DNA from: Lewinellaceae bacterium
GTDB taxonomy: Bacteria; Bacteroidota; Bacteroidia; Chitinophagales; Saprospiraceae
DNA length: 64,000 nucleotides
Direction: 5' to 3'
Assembly (NCBI GenBank): GCA_020636045.1
Contig: JACJYP010000016.1
Span: 10,049-74,048, forward strand
The notes beneath the pieces were generated by a model that was not told the DNA's origin, made no database searches, and saw nothing but the letters and a program-made list of their open reading frames with translations. This document shows positions 58,770 to 64,000 of the stretch, piece after piece (the stretch's first letter is position 1; each line of letters starts with the position of its first letter). Made by a program: the position numbers and the translations under genes.

Positions 58770-59171
58770 ATGCCCAGTATTTTCACCCGCATCGTAAACG
58801 GCGAGATCCCCTGCCACAAGATCGCCGAGACTGCCGACTATCTGGCTTTTCTCGACGTTCGCCCCCAGGCGAAAGGTCATACGCTTTGTATCACCAAAAA
58901 GGAGATCGACTACGTATTCGACGTCGAAGATGAGCTCTATACTGGATTATGGCTTTTTTCCAAAAAAGTAGCCCACGCTGTTAAAAAAGTAGTGCCCTGC
59001 AAACGGGTTTGCGTGGTTGTGATCGGCGACGAAGTGCCCCACACCCATGTACACCTCATTCCGTTCAACAGCATGGCCGATGTAACATTCAGCGGCCGTG
59101 CAAAAGTGGAAATGGCGCAAGAAGAGATGGCCGATTTGGCCGCCCGCATTGCTGCAGAGGTAAATTTGTAA
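58770..59171 (+). CDS. HIT-family protein (histidine-triad nucleotide hydrolase)
   Basis: A 133-residue cytosolic protein. The N-terminus PSIFTRIVNGEIPCHKIAET then DYLAFLDVRPQAKGHTLCIT is family-typical. The catalytic histidine triad is HTHVHLIP (H-x-H-x-H). It should hydrolyse AMP-linked or dinucleotide substrates; the in vivo substrate is unknown. It is the second gene after greA. A hairpin at 59210-59243 follows. Confidence 0.95.
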   Translation: MPSIFTRIVNGEIPCHKIAETADYLAFLDVRPQAKGHTLCITKKEIDYVFDVEDELYTGLWLFSKKVAHAVKKVVPCKRVCVVVIGDEVPHTHVHLIPFNSMADVTFSGRAKVEMAQEEMADLAARIAAEVNL

Positions 59172-59209
59172 GCGGCTGCTCCCCCGTTTTTCAGGAATCC
59201 TGTACTTTT

Positions 59210-59243
59210 CAACCCCGCCGGATGACGCAACCCGGCGGGGTTG
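59210..59243. terminator. GC-rich hairpin after the HIT gene
   Basis: CAACCCCGCCGG (59210-59221) pairs with CCGGCGGGGTTG (59232-59243), a perfect 12-bp stem with a 10-base loop. There is no T run. It ends 6 bases before the ATG at 59250, so it could also affect translation of the next gene. Confidence 0.6.
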
Positions 59244-59249
59244 AAATTT

Positions 59250-60296
59250 ATGGAGTATTTGTTCAGAGCGTTTTTTGCTGTGTGCGGACTGTTGCTGTTG
59301 GCCTGTAATCACCAGCGGGCGGACCGGACGTCGCCGCCGCAAGATGCTGCGGCAAACAGCAAGATACATGGCCTTACATTTGTAGCGCCTCCCGAGCCGT
59401 TCACGCAAAATCCCATGCCGGCCGTATCAGCCGTCGGCGCCGGCTGGATCGCGGTCGTCCCTTATGCTTTTACGCGGCCGGGGGTGCCCGACGTGCGATT
59501 CAGCGAACACGGCGGCCAGTGGTGGGGTGAACGCCCCGAAGGCGCCCGGGAAACTGTCAGAATGGCCCATGCGCACGGGCTGAAGGTTATGGTGAAACCT
59601 CAGGTATGGGTGCCGCGGGGCTGGACGGGCATGCTCGACTTCTCTTCGGAGAACGATTGGGAAAAATGGGAAGCGGCTTATGAGCGCTATATCCTCCGCT
59701 TTGCCGCCCTGGCCGACTCCATGCAGGCTGATCTTTTCTGTATTGGCACCGAGTTCAGGATATCTGTTGAAAAAAGACCCCGGTACTGGCAGGCCCTGAT
59801 CCCCAAAATACGAAATGTATACCGCGGAAAACTTACCTACTCTTCCAACTGGGACGATTGGGAACGCGTACCTTTTTGGGGTGCGCTCGATTATATCGGT
59901 CTGGGCGGGTACTTCCCGCTGGTGCCGGACGCCACGCCCGATGTAGAACGCCTGAAAGCCGCCTGGAAGCCGATCCGCGATCGCCTGGGAGCATTCAGCA
60001 AACAGCAGGGGAAACCTGTCCTGTTCACCGAATTCGGCTACCTGAGCGTCGACAGTTGCGGCTGGCGCAACTGGGAACTCGAACGAGGAGTTGAGGGGCG
60101 CCGCATCAATGAGCGGGCCCAGGCTAATTGTCTTGAAGCGCTGCTTGCCACTTTCCAGCCCGAACCCTGGTGGGCCGGTGGTTTTTTATGGAAATGGTTT
60201 CCCAATATGCGCGGCCACGAAGGATACCCCGAACGCGACTATACTCCGCAGGGAAAAGCGGGAGAATCGGTTTTGAAAAGATGGTACCGTCATTGA
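59250..60296 (+). CDS. GH113-like glycoside hydrolase lipoprotein
   Basis: A 348-residue protein. ATG at 59250 (a TTG three codons earlier is possible) gives a lipoprotein signal: MEYLFRAFFAVCGLLLLAC. The rest is a TIM-barrel of the GH113 type: SAVGAGWIAVVPYAFTR, MAHAHGLKVMVKPQVWVPRG, FAALADSMQADLFCIGTEFR (acid/base Glu in GTEF), LTYSSNWDDWERVPFWGALD, YIGLGGYFPL, PVLFTEFGYLSVDSCG (nucleophile Glu in TEFGY) and WWAGGFLWKWFPN. Family members act on beta-mannan or related glycans at the cell surface. The exact sugar is not clear. It converges with the E1 gene, 6 bp apart. Confidence 0.87.
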   Translation: MEYLFRAFFAVCGLLLLACNHQRADRTSPPQDAAANSKIHGLTFVAPPEPFTQNPMPAVSAVGAGWIAVVPYAFTRPGVPDVRFSEHGGQWWGERPEGARETVRMAHAHGLKVMVKPQVWVPRGWTGMLDFSSENDWEKWEAAYERYILRFAALADSMQADLFCIGTEFRISVEKRPRYWQALIPKIRNVYRGKLTYSSNWDDWERVPFWGALDYIGLGGYFPLVPDATPDVERLKAAWKPIRDRLGAFSKQQGKPVLFTEFGYLSVDSCGWRNWELERGVEGRRINERAQANCLEALLATFQPEPWWAGGFLWKWFPNMRGHEGYPERDYTPQGKAGESVLKRWYRH

Positions 60297-60302
60297 CCGT
60301 TT

Positions 60303-62333
60303 TCAGTAAGCCATGAGTTTTGTGAGTTGTGCTTTCAGGCGTTCAAGAGGAAAAAAGTTTTGCTCCAGGGGAATGGCAAACGGCACGGGTGTATCGAGGC
60401 TGGCTGCGCGCAGCACCGGCGCATCCAGGTGTTCAAACAGGTGTTCGGTGATCCAGGCCGCGATCTCGCCGCCAATGCCGCCGAAAAGCGTATCTTCATG
60501 CAGGACCAGCACCCGGCCGGTGCGTTTTACAGTATCTGCAATCGCCTCATAATCAAGCGGTACCAGCGACCGCAGATCGACAATGTCGGCATCGAGGCTC
60601 ATGTCATTGGCAGTGCTTACGGCCCACCTGACGCCCAGGCCATATGTGAGAATACTTACATCGCGCCCTGTGCGTACCTGACGCGCCTTGCCGATCTCGG
60701 TTGTATAAAAACCTTCAGGCACAGGGCCGTTTTCGCTGCGATACAGCGCCTTGTGTTCGAAAAACATCACCGGATTGGGGTCTTCAAAGGAGGCAAGCAA
60801 CAATCCTTTTGCTTCGGCAGGCGTGGAAGGGTACACCACTTTGAGTCCCGGCACGTGGGTGAACCATGCCTCGTTCGATTGCGAGTGGAACGGCCCTGCT
60901 CCCGTGCCGCCGCCCGTCGGCATGCGGATCACAACATCGGCAGGATGCCCCCATCGCCAGTGCAGTTTCGCCAGGTTGTTGACGATCTGGTTGAAGCCGC
61001 AGGTGACGAAATCGGCAAACTGCATTTCCACCATACTTTTCATTCCTTTCAGACTGAGCCCGAGCCCGATGCCGACGATCGCGCTTTCACATAGCGGCGT
61101 GTTGCGCACCCGCTCATGGCCAAACGCTTCGGCAAAACCCTGTGTGATCTTGAACACGCCGCCGTAGTCGGCGATATCCTGGCCCATCAGTATCAGTTCG
61201 GGATGGCGTTGCATGGCTCCGCGCAAACCTTCGGTGATGGCGTCGATGAAGCGCATTTCGCGTGCGTCTCCCTCCGGCGCCACAGGTGCGGGGGCGGGGG
61301 CGTATACGTCGCGAAGTTCTTCGGCCGTATCCGGCTCGGGTTCCGGTTCGCTGAACATGCGTTCCACGCCTTGCAGGATCTCTTTTTTATACTGCTCGCG
61401 GATATTCTGCTGCCGTTCCGGACTCAGGATGCCTTCCGATAACAACCAGCGTTCGTAATTTTCGATGGGGTCCTTTTGCGCCCATGCCTCCATCATCTCT
61501 TTCGGTACATACTTTGTGCCGCTGGCCTCTTCGTGGCCGCGCATCCTGAAGGTCATACATTCCAGCAAAACGGGCTCCGGGTTTGTTCGCATTTCCTCCG
61601 CCAGTTTTTTGATGGTATTGTACACCTCAATGATGTTGTTTCCGTCGATCTGAATCCCCCGCATGCCGTAGCCTTTCGCCTTGTCTGTCAGGCTTTTACA
61701 AGCGTATTGCTCCGAAGGAAGGGTGCTGAGGCCGTATCCGTTGTTCTCAATGAGGAATATCACGGGAAGTTTCCATACGGAAGCCACATTGAGCGCTTCG
61801 TGAAACTCTCCCTGACTGGTGCCGCCCTCGCCGGTAAAGGCCAGCGAGACACGTCCCTCCTTGCGCAGTTTGTGCGCCATGGCGACGCCGGCCGCCAGCG
61901 AAAGCTGCGGGCCCAGGTGGGAGATCATGCCGACGATATGATGCTCCGGTGCGCCAAAGTGAAAGGAACGGTCGCGACCTTTGGTATATCCCATGCGTTT
62001 GCCCTGCCATTGACAAAACAGGCGGTCGAGCGGCATGTCGCGTGCCGTAAAAACGCCCAGGTTGCGATGCATGGTGAAAATCGTTTCATCGGGCAGCAAG
62101 GCACAAGCCGCACCGACTGAAATGGCTTCCTGGCCGATACCTGAAAACCATTTGGATATACGTCCCTGGCGAAGGAGGTTGAGCATTTTCTCCTCGATCA
62201 GGCGTGGCTTTACGAGTTGTTCGTACAGATGCAGCAGTGTCGCTTCTGACAAGCCTGTGTGGGTGAACAGCATATCCTGTGGTGTCTTTGGAGGTTTATT
62301 ACTGGCTTTGGAAACAGCCTGTTTTATTTGCAT
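60303..62333 (-). CDS. 2-oxoacid dehydrogenase E1 component, fused alpha and beta subunits
   Basis: A 676-residue protein (ATG 62333). The alpha half (residues 1-320) has the thiamine-pyrophosphate site LAFTGEGGTSQGEFHEALNV, SVWKLPVIFLIENNGYGLST, the Mg-binding GEG...NN pair, and RMRGHEEASGTKYVPKEMME. A Pro/Glu/Ala-rich linker (EPEPEPDTAEELRDVYAPAP) joins it to the beta half (about 355-676): MRFIDAITEGLRGAMQRHPE, LMGQDIADYGGVFKITQGFA, MVEMQFADFVTCGFNQIVNN, VIRMPTGGGTGAGPFHSQSN and EDTLFGGIGGEIAAWITEHL. It decarboxylates a 2-oxoacid, probably branched-chain (2-oxoisovalerate) or pyruvate, for an E2/E3 complex not present here. The frame upstream of the ATG is not protein-like. Confidence 0.93.
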   Translation of the reverse strand: MQIKQAVSKASNKPPKTPQDMLFTHTGLSEATLLHLYEQLVKPRLIEEKMLNLLRQGRISKWFSGIGQEAISVGAACALLPDETIFTMHRNLGVFTARDMPLDRLFCQWQGKRMGYTKGRDRSFHFGAPEHHIVGMISHLGPQLSLAAGVAMAHKLRKEGRVSLAFTGEGGTSQGEFHEALNVASVWKLPVIFLIENNGYGLSTLPSEQYACKSLTDKAKGYGMRGIQIDGNNIIEVYNTIKKLAEEMRTNPEPVLLECMTFRMRGHEEASGTKYVPKEMMEAWAQKDPIENYERWLLSEGILSPERQQNIREQYKKEILQGVERMFSEPEPEPDTAEELRDVYAPAPAPVAPEGDAREMRFIDAITEGLRGAMQRHPELILMGQDIADYGGVFKITQGFAEAFGHERVRNTPLCESAIVGIGLGLSLKGMKSMVEMQFADFVTCGFNQIVNNLAKLHWRWGHPADVVIRMPTGGGTGAGPFHSQSNEAWFTHVPGLKVVYPSTPAEAKGLLLASFEDPNPVMFFEHKALYRSENGPVPEGFYTTEIGKARQVRTGRDVSILTYGLGVRWAVSTANDMSLDADIVDLRSLVPLDYEAIADTVKRTGRVLVLHEDTLFGGIGGEIAAWITEHLFEHLDAPVLRAASLDTPVPFAIPLEQNFFPLERLKAQLTKLMAY

Positions 62334-63112
62334 CGGTAGTATTTGTGTTTTGGCTTTAACAATTCTTGTGTAGAGACGGGCAAAACCCGGACCAACATTC
62401 GGGTTTTCGGCATAATATTTGTGAATATTATCATGGGTTGACGCAACCTGTTTCGGGATTTTAGTACCCGGCCTCTTGCGTCTTTCCACCCGCAAAATTC
62501 CAAAAAAGCCTGAATCCCTCTAAACTCTGACCTTTCGATAATTACACGAAAGATTTTTTTAAACTTTAAAGTCTGGCATTTGGAGAAATATACCATCCTT
62601 ATCTACATTTGCCTTGTCTTTCCCTGAAACAACCTTAATCCGTAGTAATTTTTTATAATCTCGTGAGTGAAGTTTAGCCTGTGCCTTACCTGCATGCGGC
62701 TTTGATTTCAGGCGGTTTTTCCCGCGCCGGATTTCCTTCTCTCCATAGCAATGTCCCATCCGATTTGAGCAAGCAAGTGTCTTTCTCAAGCGGTATTTGA
62801 TTGCGCCTTGCTCTTAACGTTTTGCGTTCAAAGGTTGCTGTTATAGGTTTTTAATTGGCTCTATATCAGCATCTTGTAAAAAATACAGGGTTGTGTTCCC
62901 GAATGCTGCCCGTCTTTTTTTAACAGTCAGTCTTGATATCTCCACTAGTCGGATATCGATGTACTGACTTACTGGTTTTACCGATCCTTACGCACTGTGT
63001 TCATTACCGACTTTCAAAACACTGTTTGGTTTCGACTTCAGTTTTGAGTTACCGACTTCGATAGAAATCTTATCCGCCTTGTTGCGGTGTAATCAACCAA
63101 ATTAATTATCTC
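62334..63112. other. 779-bp spacer with no convincing gene
   Basis: The divergent space between the E1 gene (minus) and the last gene (plus). It is more AT-rich than its surroundings. Small frames on the minus strand (for example 62559-62789, 76 codons, Lys-rich) match no family I know. 62941-63070 shows repeated TTACCGA-like and CCGACTT-like words. No riboswitch or tRNA was recognised. Promoters for both flanking genes presumably lie here. Confidence 0.4.
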
Positions 63113-64000
63113 ATGCGAAAAGTTTACTCCCTGTTTTCCAACAGCAGTATTCCTAACCCTGCCCTTTGGCTCTGCCTCGGCCTTTGTATTACTGCTTCGA
63201 CGGTTCTGGCCGGCGATCCGCCCACAGGTGGTGATAACCCACCTCCTTGCAGCGTGTCGATCGGTCCTGCATCTGTTCAGGATGCTTGCCCCGATCAGGA
63301 GCCCAACCTCCGTGGTGGACCGTACCTGATCCAGTTTACGGCCAATCCTTCCGGCGGCGGGCCATACTCTCATACCTGGGAGGTGGTGAATGCCGGCGGC
63401 ACAGGTGCCAATAACAGCAACCTGTCCAACGCCAATACGGCAACGGTGACGTTCAATACGGCTAATCTGGGACGCCCGGGTACTGTCACGCTTAAGTATA
63501 CCGTGACGGGTTCCTGCGGCACTACTTCCAAATTGGTGACCGTAAACACCAATGCGTCTCCGAATGCGCACCTTCAGCCTCAGTGGAAATGCTCTGCTTC
63601 ACAGGGATCTTACTCGGCAACCTGGAACCTGAATTCGGAGGTCAGCCCGCAGATCAACAATGGCGGCGCCTGGACGGTGAAATATTATAATTCGCTTTCC
63701 GATGCGGTGAACGACAACAATGCCTTCAACAATTCGCAGGCGAATAACTATAATGTAAATTCGGCAAACAAGACCATCTACGCGCGCATTCAAAACAGTG
63801 CGGGTTGTTGGCTGGCTGGTCCTGTATCCCTGAACATCTGGCCCACACCCGGTGTGAACCCGGTGCCCGATGCTTCGCCGATCTGCGTAGGCGCTCCCAC
63901 GACGGTCAATGGAAATCCGACCGGCGGTGCAGGTGGTTATACACATGCCTGGACCCGCGTTGGCGGCAGCGTACCCTCCGGTAATGTTTCGCTGAGCAAT
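63113..64000 (+). CDS. Large secreted protein with Ig/PKD-like repeats (C-terminus cut by window edge)
   Basis: 296 codons are visible and the frame stays open at the right edge. ATG at 63113 opens a signal peptide (NPALWLCLGLCITASTVLAG). The mature protein is Ser/Asn/Thr/Gly-rich and beta-sheet-like, with repeated blocks: QFTANPSGGGPYSHTWEVVN, TVTFNTANLGRPGTVTLKYT, NSLSDAVNDNNAFNNSQANN and PTTVNGNPTGGAGGYTHAWT. The repeated PSGG/PTGG..Y.H.W pattern about 190 residues apart indicates Ig- or PKD-like modules as in gliding or surface adhesin proteins of Bacteroidota. A T9SS tail would be expected beyond the edge but cannot be seen. Function probably adhesion or surface structure. Confidence 0.85.
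   Translation, partial: MRKVYSLFSNSSIPNPALWLCLGLCITASTVLAGDPPTGGDNPPPCSVSIGPASVQDACPDQEPNLRGGPYLIQFTANPSGGGPYSHTWEVVNAGGTGANNSNLSNANTATVTFNTANLGRPGTVTLKYTVTGSCGTTSKLVTVNTNASPNAHLQPQWKCSASQGSYSATWNLNSEVSPQINNGGAWTVKYYNSLSDAVNDNNAFNNSQANNYNVNSANKTIYARIQNSAGCWLAGPVSLNIWPTPGVNPVPDASPICVGAPTTVNGNPTGGAGGYTHAWTRVGGSVPSGNVSLSN

Noticed and set aside
62559..62789. 76-codon Lys-rich minus-strand frame in the 0.8-kb spacer
   Set aside because: Might be a small basic protein, but no family, no start context and no neighbour support; reported only as part of the spacer.
1..64000. CRISPR arrays, tRNA genes, prophage or complete transposase genes
   Set aside because: Looked for regular spacer repeats, tRNA-like cloverleaves, and integrase/transposase motifs; none seen by eye.

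Overview
The window comes from a member of the Bacteroidota with fairly GC-rich DNA, most likely from the Saprospiria/Lewinella side of the phylum (an inference from gene style; I have no marker-gene tree). The evidence is type IX secretion (T9SS) C-terminal sorting domains, a TonB receptor with an N-terminal carboxypeptidase-like domain, a PorV/PorQ-type barrel, many small lipoproteins, and TAnnTTTG promoter boxes in place of sigma70 boxes. No tRNA, rRNA, CRISPR array, prophage or complete insertion sequence was seen.

Layout. 1-7.6 kb: secreted TIG/matrixin-type protease (cut by the left edge), lipoproteins, an ECF sigma factor with a barrel/anti-sigma-like partner split by a MITE-like element, an M14 carboxypeptidase, a DUF2064 transferase and an MbfA-type iron exporter. 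7.8-23.3 kb: mostly housekeeping (dnaX with a nine-A slippage site, Crp/Fnr regulator, methyltransferase, AlkC-like glycosylase, pyrD, GH3 glycosidase, RhlE-type helicase, ABA4-like membrane protein, nadC, thioredoxin-like protein, M15 peptidase, aspS, Uma2 nuclease). An orphan T9SS sorting domain follows pyrD, and a long hairpin that may be a 6S-like RNA lies before aspS. 23.3-30.9 kb: RND efflux permease, a three-gene cassette of unknown function (two diverged paralogues plus a 62-residue protein), a LON-domain protein and a TolC-type channel. 31-38.4 kb: two giant secreted metzincin paralogues with P domains and T9SS tails; one has lost the first zinc histidine. 38.7-48.9 kb: LysE exporter, lipoproteins, a second RhlE helicase, a GT-C/TPR membrane protein, trhO, a TlpA-like thioredoxin and a D-2-hydroxyacid dehydrogenase. 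49-58 kb: TonB receptor, 1356-residue secreted protein and PorV/PorQ barrel, which look like one cell-surface export unit. 58-64 kb: greA, HIT protein, GH113-like lipoprotein, fused E1 alpha/beta 2-oxoacid dehydrogenase, a 0.8-kb gap and the start of a large secreted repeat protein cut by the right edge.

Best candidates for something undescribed: the cassette at 26750-28750 and the structured RNA at about 20631-20799. Also worth checking: likely tau/gamma production by slippage in dnaX, the inactive-looking metzincin, the orphan sorting domain, and several nested inverted repeats. Everything was read by eye; no database search or folding program was run.
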